Positions 1-10,635 of a stretch of DNA of 64,000 bases are shown here, in pieces. Numbering within the stretch: position 1 is the first letter of the stretch; each line of letters begins with the position of its first letter. Where the stretch lies: the NCBI GenBank assembly GCA_027924645.1, contig BSBN01000763.1:6820001-6884000 (forward strand), in the 5' to 3' direction. The notes beneath the pieces are model-generated. The model had not been told where the DNA came from and searched no databases. It was given only the letters and a program-made list of their open reading frames with translations. The DNA is from Cunninghamia lanceolata (taxonomy: Eukaryota; Streptophyta; Pinopsida; Cupressales; Cupressaceae). Position numbers and translations under genes: made by a program.

Positions 1-226
1 GTGTGGTTATTTGTACTCATAACACAATGCAAAGACATTGTTTTCACTACCCTCTTACATCCAAGCATTGTTCTCCAATTCACACCTACAAATTTTATAT
101 ATACATCAAGCACAAATTACAATTTTATAATTTTGTCAAAATTGCAAAATTGTAATTGCAATCAAATAAAATAAATATTTAAGTAAATATTAAACAAAAC
201 ATTGAAATTTTTCAAACAATACATAC
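1..226 (-). other. probable intron start of the transposase-like gene
   Basis: AT-rich DNA with no reading frame. On the minus strand the coding homology ends at 227 and is followed directly by GTATGT (plus-strand complement ending at 226), a good plant splice donor. I therefore read this stretch as the beginning of an intron that runs off the left edge. The donor is seen; the intron is inferred. Confidence 0.4.
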
Positions 227-720
227 CTGATATCTCCCATAACACTATTTATATGTGGGTTCCTCCCTAAAGATGTGTCGATCTCACATGTGAAGTGTTT
301 CTTACACAATTCAACATCATGTGCATCATTTATACGATCTATGTCATAATTCATTTGATGTTTTCTTAGAGCACATTTGATGCAAGCTCCTACACCATCA
401 TGTTCATCCTTTCCATTCCCACTCTAAAATAAACTCCAAACGTGAGGTATATTATCAGGTCGATGATATCTACAAAGTGCATAAAATGGCCTTGATGATT
501 TTAATTGTGATGCACCCCATCTGACCATACAAAATGTTTCTCAATTTTCACATCCCTTCTTGCTAGATCTTCAAATAACTTCTTAAAGTAATGTTGTACA
601 AAATGTGTGTCATGCTTTTTATTATCACTAATATAAAAGTGATATTCTTTCTTAATGACTCAGATATTTTTGTTCGAAAATGAAGACAACAACTACTCAA
701 ATGGAAATCTGATTTCAATA
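227..720 (-). pseudogene. transposase-like gene, C-terminal part (broken)
   Basis: Read on the minus strand, one frame gives a coherent protein stretch with the motifs KKEYHFYISD, HFVQHYF, FVWSDG, LCRYHRP, then SGNGKDEHDGVGACIK and CALRKHQMN. From memory this resembles a widespread unnamed transposase-like family with SDG...K and GKGxxDGxG..K motifs, found in plants and animals. The Asp residues of SDG and HDG are candidates for a DDE-type catalytic site; that is inference. A stop sits before SGNGK, and homology fades beyond about 680, where an LTR has inserted. The segment ends at a splice donor at 225-226. The N-terminal parts lie at 2225-3305 and 20626-21028. Not functional as it stands. 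Confidence 0.6.
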
Positions 721-1578
721 TGTTAATGATCCCAAATAGTGTATTATCTATAGAGATTGCATTCAGAAATCAAATCACAACATAGGAACAAACACCATAG
801 AAGAATGACACAAGATATAATGTGGAGAAAACCCTTTCGGGTAAAAAACTCCACCAAGAAAAGAGGCTCAAGTTGCATTATCTTCGAAAACTAAAAAACA
901 TAATATATGCACTTCCTTCTTCTCTCCAACCTTCACTCCAGCAACACCTGTGTACAAAAAACTATCATCCTACAACAATTACATGGCAATCTACTTATAG
1001 AAGTATTTTCCCTCTAATCTAGGCGTCCACTTTCTCTCTCCTGAGAATCTCTAACATGCAAACATTAAATATCTTCTTACAAGCTCATGACACTTGTCCA
1101 AAGTTAGCCATGCAAAGTTGGGCGCCCAAGGATAAATATGGTCTCTTATAGCATTTTATGACACATCATAACTGTCATAGATTCCTTTAGAAAGCATCTT
1201 CCCAAGATGGGCGCCTAGGGCTGAACATAGCATCTTGCACCTATTAAATATCTGTCATATGTTGTCATAGTGTCATAGAATCTTATGACAACTTGCAGCT
1301 GTCATAGATTCTCTTACATGCATTCACCAACATTATGATGTGTGTTATACATTCCAAAATTAGTAGATTCCTCCAAGGTGGTGCCTACCCTCATTTACTC
1401 GTGATTTTTTACAATTGACATCCATAAATGTCACTCCATAATTACCTCCGCTAAGTCTGGAATTACCACTACTAGTGAAACTACCTCATTCCCTTATAGG
1501 TAATTACAAATTACAAATAATAAAATGGAATAAATACAATATTGGGATTTACAAGGTTAGTGGCACCGTATCCCAACA
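721..1578 (-). mobile_element. decayed copia-type solo LTR (approximate ends)
   Basis: On the minus strand this begins TGTTGGGATACGGTGCC and ends about ...GGATCATTAACA. About 100 bases before its end it carries a strong hairpin (822-854) of the kind often seen near the 3' side of plant copia LTRs. No gag or pol lies beside it, so I read it as a solo LTR. It interrupts the transposase-like gene between the segment ending near 1579 and the one resuming near 680-720. I could not find a convincing target-site duplication, so the left end could lie as far out as 681. Confidence 0.45.
822..854 (-). repeat. LTR stem-loop with a GAAA tetraloop
   Basis: On the minus strand GTGGAG pairs with CTCCAC (6 bp), then comes a T-rich internal loop, then ACCC pairs with GGGT around the loop GAAA. 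A GAAA loop belongs to the stable GNRA class in RNA. It lies in the likely R/U5 part of the decayed LTR, so it would be transcribed. A related stem-loop occurs at 43263-43294. Confidence 0.55.
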
Positions 1579-1644
1579 ATTTTCTCTCAACACCATCCAA
1601 ATCCAATTGTTCATGTTGATAACACACATGCACCATAATGATGA
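1579..1644 (-). pseudogene. transposase-like gene, small internal fragment
   Basis: On the minus strand this reads IIMVHVCYQHEQLDLDGVE, which continues the transposase-like family between the segments at 2225-3305 and 227-720. It is left between a LINE insertion on one side and an LTR on the other, which shows both elements inserted into the same older gene. The assignment rests on my memory of the family, in which an IFVHVTYRH-like motif lies just before the EYHFYIS motif. Confidence 0.5.
1621..1644. repeat. target-site duplication of the 1645-2224 LINE fragment, left copy
   Basis: A 24-base stretch here recurs at 2225-2248 with 21 of 24 positions equal. It flanks the LINE fragment exactly. 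A duplication this long is usual for LINE insertion by target-primed reverse transcription. The three mismatches suggest an old event. Confidence 0.65.
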
Positions 1645-2224
1645 GCCCTCTCAGTTTAGTGATTCTTCTTCATCCACTTCCCCTACGTCACACGATCTCG
1701 TGGGGGTGCTGGCAAGTGATGTAGTTGTGTGCCTCTTGATCCCTCCAGGGAATTCTCTCCCAGTCATGGATCAGACAGTTGTTACCCCTTCCATATCAAG
1801 CAGTGTGGAGCTCCTTGCTCTAGTTTTGTCATCAGTTTTCCCAGCTTCTGGATCAATTCCATCCTCATCCTTTTGTGGTCTATCTTTGGTAGATGTGTCT
1901 ATGGACTCCCTCCTCTCCCATCATTCTAAGGATTTGGACTCAGGTTTTGCATGGATAGTTATTCAGAGTAGAAAGAAAGGGCTTCCAAGCCCTCATGTCA
2001 AGGAAGTTAGATTTTCTAGGTCAGGATCTGGAGTAGTCTAGATCTCAACGTTCTATTTTGTTGTTTCACAGTGGGTTTGTCATCTTTGTGTTGATCATTC
2101 CATATCTCATGGTACTTATTCCATATGCCTTTTGGTTGTTTTGCAAAAGGGTTTGAGCCCTTTCAAAAACCTATTTGTAAAGGGTTTCGAGGTCCCTTCA
2201 AAACCTGCTTTACCTTTAATCAAA
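1645..2224 (+). mobile_element. 5'-truncated LINE-like fragment (ORF1 end plus 3' tail)
   Basis: Coding until the stop at 2039-2041. The end of the frame contains FAWIVIQSRKKGLPSP, closely matching WMIVQRRKRGLPKE near the end of ORF1 in the element at 27974-30395. Both then share a 3' tail containing ATATCTCATGGTACTT and CCCTTTCAAAAACC and end in an ATCAAAAACAC-type tail. No reverse transcriptase lies between ORF1 and the tail in either copy. Flanked by 24-base direct repeats. The open frame seems to begin upstream at 1475, but that part belongs to the neighbouring LTR and is chance. Confidence 0.6.
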
Positions 2225-3305
2225 AACACACATGCATCATAATAGTGACCTGCTCTAAATAATAATATTGTGTTTAAATATCCTTTTGATGGGTTTTACA
2301 AATTTGACCACTGATAAGACTATTCTAGGTGGGAAAGTATCTCTCAACAACTGAAACTATTTATCTTTCCACTTTGCAAAAAATCCATGTTGTATGTATG
2401 GTTGTATCAATTTACAAAAAAAATCTATAAATGTTCCAATAGTTCCTCTTCTACATAATCTAACCTTGTAGATTCTTTCCCAAATCTTGTTTGATACTTT
2501 ATGTACTTGTAACTCTTGTAATTTACCATCTTCATCATGTCAATATCTTCATTTCTTAAAGGCAATTTTGCCAAATTTCCACATGTTTCACAAAGTCTTT
2601 TTATGCATTTCATTAGACCATCTGCATCATCATTATATTTATCACATAAGATGGATGTTATGAACTCACTTACCCATTTAGGAGGTGCATTTTTAAAACC
2701 ATCACTTTCTTCTCTAATTTTTTGAAACACCTGATAGTAAAGATCAAATTCAATATGGTGACAATAACAAGTTTTAAAAACTTTGTTTGGCTTCATATAC
2801 CATGGCCTTAACATTTCAAACATTCTTTTCTCGATCTTTATATGAGGATTTGCATCACAAAACATGATACACATCTCATGTTGTATTATTTCTAACCAAT
2901 GTTTTGTATGCAGTTCATAATAATTTGGCCCAATCATGTGTTTGAGAACATCTCTACTATTTGATGAAGGACGAGTATGATCATGCCAAAAAAATGAGAT
3001 CAACTTCCTAGCACCATCTTCAATCTTGTCAAAATAAGGATTCCTACACATCAATTCCCAATTGCTGCAGTACTGCCGTCTAAAACCTTTCTCCTTTTCA
3101 CATATCTTGTTAGTGTATTTCTACTTAAGCCAGTTTCACTTGAAAGTGAAAACATTTGATGCTTTCTTGACATTTGTGGACTTAAAATAGAGGTCAACAT
3201 CACTCTTCATAATTGATCAAGATTTTTTTCCAATGGAACTCAAAACTTTTGCAACATTTTGAACATCTTTTTCTAGGTGTCTTTTCCTTTTTTGTGAAAT
3301 CTACA
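2225..3305 (-). pseudogene. transposase-like gene, central part (broken)
   Basis: The minus-strand frame 3054-2425 (209 codons) is open and reads WELMCRNPYFDKIEDGARKL, then FFWHDHTRPSSNSRDVL, IKIEKRMFEMLRPW and CYCHHIEFDLYYQVF. Upstream, in another frame, GLSRNTLTRYVKRRKVLD looks like a helix-turn-helix, so there is a frameshift near 3055-3070. Further upstream RCSKCCKSFEFH may bind zinc. Downstream of 2425 homology continues through a frameshift (AKWKDK, LLRDTFPP, LSVV) with stops until the LINE insertion. The family is, from memory, an unnamed transposase-like group with a conserved W...HHT/HDHTRP region and a Cys/His cluster. The insertion of the gypsy element at 3305 splits this part from its N-terminus at 20626-21028. 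Confidence 0.65.
3301..3305. repeat. target-site duplication CTACA of the gypsy element, left copy
   Basis: CTACA stands directly before the 5' LTR start TGATGAGTG and again at 20621-20625 directly after the 3' LTR end. Five bases is the usual duplication for this class. Removing the element restores the minus-strand frame of the host transposase-like gene at this point. Confidence 0.9.
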
Positions 3306-4704
3306 TGATGAGTGCCAAGTAGCACCCAGAACAATACACCATTTTACCTCTCTTTTCCACCCCTTTTATTATGTTGTCCTGGTAATTGCACCATAATAGA
3401 CTGATAAGATTTGTTTTAATTAGATTAATAAGAGATGAATTGTCGAAGGTCATGATTTTTGATTGAAGGACTAATGTGCAGCAAACTAATGAAAGTGTGC
3501 AAAAAAGTCTCTCTTTTTGCATCTATAGGTGCAGTTGTTCGAGCAAAGGCAATTTTTAGCATCTCCACAGATGGTCCTAATAATCTTTGGAGCTGACATG
3601 AAGGATACTACACCAAACTCCAACGTTTTCCCAATGTGTTGGAGGTATTTTGAAGTAGGGGAGCCAAAGGCGGATCATCTTTGGAGCCATACAGGAGTCA
3701 TGGGTGCATCTTCGGAGCTCCTGGTGACAACACACATCTCTGGAGCCTCCTAGCGACAGTGTAGAGTCTCCGGCACTGCTATCAGTCTACACCTCCGGAG
3801 GCAACTGCAGTGCTCCGGAGGTTACTCAGCCAACACCAGAATGATCGGGCGAAGACTCTAGTTGACTACTAGGGATCTAATTTCTCTTTTATTAATTTTG
3901 CATGAGTTCCTAAAGACTTATTAATACCTACATTTCAGGCCCTCACTGCCCAGTTGTTATATAAGTTAAGACTCCGGATTTAGTGGGACTGTTGTACCAC
4001 TAAAATCTATTTCAGTTTGCATGATTTTACTCTACAGTTAAACAGTTGCAAAAATAAGAGATTGATAATATCTCATAGATAAACTAATAGTTAGAACAGA
4101 TAGATATCTCATTGCTGATTTGATATATGTTAAGGTAGAATCAGCATAGAGATAGACAGATTATTGCTATTAGATTATTGTAATCTTCATTTTTCCATAT
4201 TAGACATACTTTTTGAATATAAGCATACTGATGGAATTAGACTGAAGAAAGACTATGTTATTGTATTTTTGTACTGAGGCTTTACTTTAGTCTTCAGTCC
4301 TGAGGGCAAGGAGCAAGGGCCCACTCTCGCCATCAAGACATGAGGCTAGTATTTATTTGTTTCATTGTCTTGTTTCAGATTCTATTAGGAAGATAGTTTA
4401 CTGCTTTCATAAAGATAGATTTATTTTTGTTTAATCGTTGTTTCCAGTAAATGCATATTTTCAGTTGTGTGGATTAGAGTAGGTCAATTTCAGTAATTTC
4501 CTGTTTTAGCATTGTTTTAGTATTTTCAAATTTTCCTTTCACAACAAACAAATTAGCAGTATTAATCTTTGAAGCAGATAGGTCAATAGAAGTAGTTAGT
4601 GGATTAGTAACTACAGAAACCCTTATTTCAAATAGCCTAGGACATAGCCTTGGATTTGACACATGAAAACATGATTAAATGTTGAGGACCAACGACCCTT
4701 GTTA
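3306..4704 (+). repeat. 5' LTR of the gypsy element
   Basis: 1399 bases, from TGATGAGTGCC to CCCTTGTTA. It matches 19195-20620 throughout. The 3' copy ends in CA, so the TA here is probably a later change. It holds two copies of a 28-29-base repeat around 3714-3770 and four CCGG sites (near 3769, 3794, 3814 and 3973), several inside the palindrome TCCGGA. It probably contains the promoter and polyadenylation signals, but I could not place a convincing TATA box. Confidence 0.9.
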
Positions 4705-4708
4705 TTTT

Positions 4709-4726
4709 TGGTGCCAGTGCCGGGGA
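4709..4726 (+). promoter_or_regulatory. primer binding site, tRNA-Asp type
   Basis: TGGTGCCAGTGCCGGGGA lies 4 bases after the LTR end. From memory, Athila/Tat elements use TGGCGCCGTTGCCGGGGA, complementary to the 3' end of tRNA-Asp; this copy differs at three positions. The spacing and the lineage of the pol proteins agree with that reading. Confidence 0.75.
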
Positions 4727-4862
4727 CTCTTGTGTTAATGAGGAAAACTTAGTTAATAGTCCTTTTAGGATAAATTGAATCTGTATGGTTAGACCTAGGG
4801 ATTCGAAAGGTAGATACATAAAATGAACACCCTAGCAGCAAACTGTAGGAGAAAGCAGTAGG

Positions 4863-5980
4863 GTGGCACAAGATATTGTTGAAGAGGAACACTTAGAACC
4901 TACCTTGGAATCTACACCCCACCTTGACATTCCCTCAAATCCTCAAAGCCCTTCACTCTTTGAGTATATCCAAGAACTGCAAGAAAGATACCAGGTAGAT
5001 CCGTTACCAGAATCCACTTCCTTAGAACCCCATACTGAGTCTCAAAGAGAAGAAACACCAGACATGGAAGATAATCATGATGAGGAAGATAATAAATCTC
5101 CCAAGACCTTCTCATACCCTATTGTCCTTGCTCGTGGAGATAATGCCCCTATGAAGAACATCTCACCTGCAAACCTACCAAACTTCAGGGGTCTTTCTTC
5201 TGAGGACCCAGATCAGTTTCTTTTTGAGTTTAAAGTTGTATTCCAGACCTATGACTACAAATCAGATAATCAAAAACTCAAACTTTTCCCATCAACCCTA
5301 AAAGATTCTACGATGAGGTGGTTCATAGGCTTAACCCCAGACTCCATTCACTCTTGGGATCAAATGGAAACTGAATTCCTGGGAAAGTACCAAGATTACT
5401 GTAGGGTCAGTGATAAAAAGGAGCTGTTCAAAAGTAAACAAAGAGAGGATGAAAGCTTAGAGGACTATTTGGATAGGTTCAATTTCTCCTTGAGGAGATA
5501 TGGCAATCATGTGGCTCACCCCTTGATCAGGACACTGTTTGTAAAAGTATTAGACAGAGAATGAAGACAGACACTAGATCTAATGGGGAGAGGGAACATT
5601 AACAAAATGGATATGCATGCTATAGAAGAACTCTACAGAAACTACTCTAGAACCCAAGATGGAATGAGAATGTCCAGATCTTTTAAAGAGAAGAATGAGA
5701 TAGGATAGCTAATGGAAGAGATTGCAAATCTTAAGATAGATGTTTTGGTGCAATTGAATACCACATTAGATGGGATTCAAGCAAAGACTAGAACAATTGA
5801 ACAAAGCAGAATAGTTGAACCTCTCTCCATATATTGTCCTAGATGTAGGAACAAACACTTGTTGAGAGAATGCCCTTTAGACAAATCAGAAATCTTTCAG
5901 ATCTGTGATAGGGAGCACCCTACCAGTTAGTGTGATCAACTCCCGGCCTTAAAAAGGTTGACTAAGAAGAATACCATATA
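4863..5980 (+). pseudogene. gypsy gag (capsid-nucleocapsid), with stops
   Basis: One frame runs from about 4836 to 5980. It has an acidic, proline-rich N-terminus, then the retrotransposon gag core (NLPNFRGLSSEDPDQFLFEF, MRWFIGL, SLEDYLDRFN), then CPRCRNKHLLRECP, a shortened zinc knuckle (C-x2-C-x3-H-x4-C), and a second CDREHPTS-type motif. The gag protein would package the RNA in a cytoplasmic particle. Stops at 5562 (TGA), 5706 (TAG) and 5928 (TAG) break it. No in-frame ATG precedes the core; an ATG at 4823 is in another frame and stops at 4859, so the natural start has been lost or shifted. Confidence 0.85.
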
Positions 5981-6760
5981 GAGGAGGAGTTGAATTACGT
6001 AGGACAAAAACAAACTAGCAATTTCCCTTATAATCAGTACCCAAATCAGGCTTCCTATAGGGGGCCTTCAAACTAGGGAAACAATCAATGGAATCCAACG
6101 TGGCAAGGGCCTCAGAACATTCCCCCTTGGGGACCATGGGATTGGTCAAACCAGCAATGGCAAAACCAGCATTGGCAGAACCAGCCCTGGGGAAATCAAC
6201 AATGTCCACAATAGTTCCCACAATAATTTGGATCACAAAACATGCAGCCTCATTGGAGTCCTCAACCAGGTTATAATCAGCAATACCAAGGACAATCTAG
6301 ACATTTCCAACCTCAGCAACAAGCATTACTAACTGGACCCACCAACACACAGGGACAGTCACAAAATGATCCAGTTAGTCAGCCACCTTTACTAGCCCAA
6401 CCTATAGCAAATCCACGAAATAAACAGAGAGCAGTTGTTTACATGACAGAGCAAGAAAATATGGTTGGTGTCAATGCTATTTAACTCAACAATCTCCAGC
6501 TACATTCTGGGAAAGCACTTCCAAGACCATCTCCCCCACTCATAGTTGAAGTAAGCAATGATGTGGAACCTAAAAATCCATCCACTCAACCTCACGAGGA
6601 GATTACTATTGAAATTGTACTAGAATCTTGAATAACCCTTAAGTAACTCTGGAGTTCCTCCTAAAGGGGTAGCTCCGGAGAACAACTCTGGAGCCACTTC
6701 TGTAAAGAACTCTGGTGCTGCTCTGGAGATAGAAAAACTAGCACCTTTCTCTAGAATGGC
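5981..6760 (+). other. gypsy gag-pol linker, Gln/Asn/Pro-rich, with TCCGGAG repeats
   Basis: Between gag and protease lies a low-complexity stretch, in shifting frames, rich in Q, N, P, G and W (for example around 6242-6484). From about 6640 to 6730 a nucleotide motif CTCCGGAG or CTCTGGAG recurs several times. The same motif is found in the LTRs and near 10870-10930 and 12330 of this element. Probably a flexible end of gag; I see no domain. Confidence 0.6.
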
Positions 6761-6807
6761 TCAAACAACATGTCCCTCAGAAAATTGTCCTATAGAAACA
6801 AGTCCAA

Positions 6808-7785
6808 CCTACCATGGAATCAGAACTTCTACAAGAAATCAGACAGTTGAACATTGAAATTCCACTCTTACAAGCAATCAGGGATGTGCTTGAACTAAAC
6901 CAATTCATCAAACAACATTGTGTTAAAACCCAGGGTAGGAAGAAAAACTTCCCTACTACCATATAGGTGGAAGGGAAAATGGTGGACCTTCTTGTGGGAG
7001 AAATGCTCCTCCCAAAATATGAAGACCCTAGAAACCCTGTCATAACTATCTATATTGCAGGGGTAGAAATATCCAATGTTTTTGTTGATTTGGGGGCATC
7101 AATAAATGTAATGACAGTGCACACCCTAGACAAATTAGCTCTGATAGGTTTCCAGGCCACATCCACAATCCTCCAACTAGCTGACCAGTCAGTAGCTATT
7201 CCAAAAGGGGTGTTAACTAATGTCCCAGTCATGGTGGAATCATGGGAATTTCTAGTAGATTTTCTGATATTAGAACCTAGAAATTAGCGAAATGCCTACC
7301 CCTTGATCTTAGGAAGACCATGGTTGGCTACAGCAGTAGCATCTATTGATTGTCAAACAAGAGACATGGTCATTTCCAATGGGATAGATTTGCAGAAAAT
7401 TTCTTTATACCCTCCATCTAAACCATCAATACATTACTCAGGAAAAGTGTGGGTAGATGAGCCTAATAACATGGGAAATAGTGCCTCAGTACCTATGGTT
7501 ACCATCAAGGAATATTTGGGTGAGTTAGAAGAAGGAATAAACTATGACACAACAGAAGACATCACCCACATTCTTATTGACCAAGATATAATAGAATTAG
7601 CCCAAGACTCAAAGAAAGAATTCCTTACTGCCACCCATTGTACCCTTGCAAACATTATTCCTTGTGGAGAAACCTTTTATAGAGAATTGACCACATTCCA
7701 TATGTTGCTTCCACATTCCTGTCCTCTTAATACTATGACTCCAGGATATGGAGTAGGGACATCTATGGATCAGATTATAAAATAG
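6808..7785 (+). pseudogene. gypsy aspartic protease region of pol
   Basis: The frame begins with a conserved pre-protease stretch (LNIEIPLLQAIRDVLELNQF), a lineage mark of Athila/Tat. Then comes the protease proper with VDLGASINVM (catalytic Asp in DLGAS) near 7085 and the distal ILGRPWLATA motif near 7303. The protease would cut the gag-pol polyprotein. In-frame TAG stops lie at 6964, 7285 and 7783. The frame continues without a shift into RT, so pro and RT formed one polyprotein. Confidence 0.85.
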
Positions 7786-9230
7786 GTCATGATTTTACCT
7801 GGGAAAACATTGAACATCAACACCCAGTTAGTAGAAAAGTAGGAAGAAGCACTCCTCAATCTTCTGGTCTCCCATTTAGTAGCCTTTGCTTGGGACTACT
7901 AAGATATGAAGGGAATTCCTTCTAAGATCTGTACTTATCACATATACACTGAGGATGTTAAACCGGTCAGACAACCCTAGAGGAGATTAAACCCTGCCCT
8001 GAAGGATATTGTTAAAACTGAGATAGAGAAATTGCTGCAAGTAGGGTTCATATACCCTATCTTAGACAATTAGTGGGTCTCACCCCTAGTCATAGTACTT
8101 AAAAAGAATGGGAAGTGGAGAGTGTGTATTAACTCTAGAGAACTAAACAAAGCCACAAATAAGGATTACTTTCCCTTACCATTCATTGACCAAGTGCTAG
8201 ACAACCTTGCAGGGAAAAAGTACTTCTCATTCCTAGATGGGTTTAGTGGATATAATCAAATTCAAGTAGCACCTGAGGACCAAGACAAGACAACCTTTAC
8301 TTGTTCTTGGGGAACTTTTGCATATAGAGTTCTTCCATTTGGATTATGTAACGCTCCAATTACATTTCAAAGGGTTGTTTTAGCCATTTTTGCTGAATTG
8401 GCTAATGAGTGTATGGAAGTCTATATGGATGACTTTACTGTGTATGGAGACACCTTTTAGGAAGCTCTCACAAACCTAGATAAGGTGCTACAGTGTTGTG
8501 AAAAAAACCAACTATCCTTGAGTCATGAAAAATACTTTATGATGGTAGAGGAGGGAATTGTACTTGGACATCACATCTCAGCAAAAGGGATCAAAGTAGA
8601 CCATAACAAAATAGAAGTGATAAAGCAGTTACCCTCACCTAAAAACCAAACAGATGTTAGAATCTTTCTAGGTCATGCGGGATACTACAAGAGACTTATA
8701 GAAAATTTCAGCAAAATAGTTGCTCCTATGTTTTTCCTGCTTTCCAAAGATGTTGACTTCTCATGGACAGAGGATTGCCAATCAGGATTTGAAACCTTAA
8801 AGAGAAACTTACTGTCACACCTATTTTGAGGGGACCCAATTAGACTTTGCCATTTCACATACAAACTAATGCTTCAAATGAGTCCATTGGGGCAGTCCTA
8901 GGACAGAAAGAAGAGGGAGAAGGTATGTATGCTATCTACTACATCAGTAAGAATTTTACTCCAGCAGAGAAAAACTATACCTCAACTGAAAAGGAATTCT
9001 TAGCAGTCATATATGCTATAAACAAATTCAGGCATTATATCATAGGATACAAAATATTTGTGCATACTGATCATGCAGCTATCAAATACTTAATGAATAA
9101 ACCTGTAGTGGGTGCAAGGATAATTAGATGGTTGTTACTATTCCAAGAATTTGACATTACCATAGTTGACAACCCAGAGAAATTCAATTTGGTTGCTGAA
9201 TTTCTATTAAGGTTGCATACAGGTGGAGAA
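7786..9230 (+). pseudogene. gypsy reverse transcriptase and RNase H
   Basis: RT motifs in order: KKNGKWRVCINSRELNKAT, FSFLDGFSGYNQI, LPFGLCNAPITFQR and the active site VYMDDF near 8425, then the thumb/connection LGHHISAKGIKV. In-frame stops occur at 7837, 7900, 7978, 8071, 8458 and 8827; most lie where Gln or Glu is expected. After 8827 the frame shifts and RNase H follows: HIQTNASNES (first catalytic Asp replaced by Asn), YTSTEKEFLAV (Glu) and FVHTDHAAIKYL (Asp). The protein would copy the element RNA to DNA. Inactive in this copy. Confidence 0.88.
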
Positions 9231-10605
9231 AACCAACTAGTGGAGGACAAATTCCCAGATGAACATCTTTTTGTTGTTTCCTCTACTACACCTTGGTTTG
9301 TTGACATAGCTAATTTCTTAGCTACAGGCTTATTTCCATCTCATTTCACATCAAAACAAAATAAGCGGTTGGTAAAAGAAAGCTTATCTTACAAATGGTT
9401 AAATGGTTTACTGTTTAAGTGTGGTCTTGACTTTATTTTACGCAGGTGCTTGAGAGCTGATGAAATTTTTGATGTCTTGAGAGCATGTTATGATGAACCC
9501 TCCGGTGGACATTATTCCTCACAAGAACCATTCAGAAAATTCTGGGAGCTGGTTACTACTGGTCCTCTCTTCATAAGGACACCAAGAGGTATGTGCAGTA
9601 GTGTGATCAGTGTTAAAGGGTGGGTCAGCCAACCTTTACCTAGGAAATGTCACTGCACCCTCAAGTAGTGTTGGAGCCATTTGAGCAATGGGGTTTAGAC
9701 TTTGTGGGACCGATTTCTGCACCATCTTCAGGCAAAGAATACATTTTGGTCTGTACAGACTATGTAACTAAATGGGAAGAGGTTCAAGCATTGCAGTTTG
9801 CAAGGGAAGAAAAAGTTGTTGATTTTCTCTATAACAGAATCTTCTTGAGGTTTGGAGCTCCGAGATCCATAGTTTCAGACAGAGGACTGCAATTCATTTC
9901 TCAGGTAATTCAAGCTTTCACAGATCTATACCAAGTTAAACATAGAAAGTCTTCACTTTACCACCCCCAAGCTAATGGGTAGGTGGAGGTGACTAATAGG
10001 GAGCTAGAAAATATCCTGACAAGGACAGTGGCTATGAATAGAAAGGATTGGGCTAGCATGTTACCTGAAGCAGTTTGGGCCTACAATACCACCTGGAAGT
10101 CCATAACCAAGTTCTCACCATATGAATTGGTTTATGGAAAGAAACCCATTCTGTCCATAGAACTTGAATTGCAAACACTGAAGACCTCATTGGATATTGG
10201 CCTACCATTGTCTATAGCACAGCAGACCAGGATTCTTCAACTCAATGAGCTGGATGAAATCAGGACAAAAGCCATAAGCAAACAGAACTTGTTCAATATC
10301 AAAGGAAACAATGGCATGACAAACACATCAAGATGAGAACATTTCAGGAAGGGGATTGGGTTCTCCTAGATGATCCTAAGTTTAAGGAGTTCAAAGGAAA
10401 GTTACAAACTCATAGGATGGGCCCTTACCAAATCGGGGAAGTCTATGAGAATGGAACGGTTTTGCTAGCACCCATTGATGGAGGTGAAGACACATTCTTA
10501 GTAAATGGCCACATAATTCAGCTTTATACAAGGCTAGCTACTAAGGAAGAATTTAACAAGGACTTGTTCTTGGTGACAGGGGTCACGGCCTTTGCCACAG
10601 GTTGA
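9231..10605 (+). pseudogene. gypsy integrase with C-terminal GPY-type module
   Basis: The N-terminal zinc region around 9500-9640 is damaged by a frameshift (GGHYS, then CDQC in another frame). The catalytic core runs from 9647: FEQWGLDFVGPI (D), IVSDRGLQF (D), and HPQANG-stop-VEVTNRELEN, with the Glu just after a TAG at 9980. Then WAYNTTWKS, SPYELVYGKKP. After a further frameshift at 10333 comes FQEGDWVLLDD and GKLQTHRMGPYQI, the GPY module of this class, ending at 10605. It would join element DNA to the chromosome. Broken by at least one stop and two frameshifts. Confidence 0.87.
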
Positions 10606-10635
10606 AAAAAAAATCAAGGACAATATAAAAAAAAT

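Noticed and set aside
1475..1644. N-terminal 57 codons of the open frame ending at 2041
   Set aside because: This part lies in the decayed LTR and the target-site copy; only the part after 1645 belongs to LINE ORF1.
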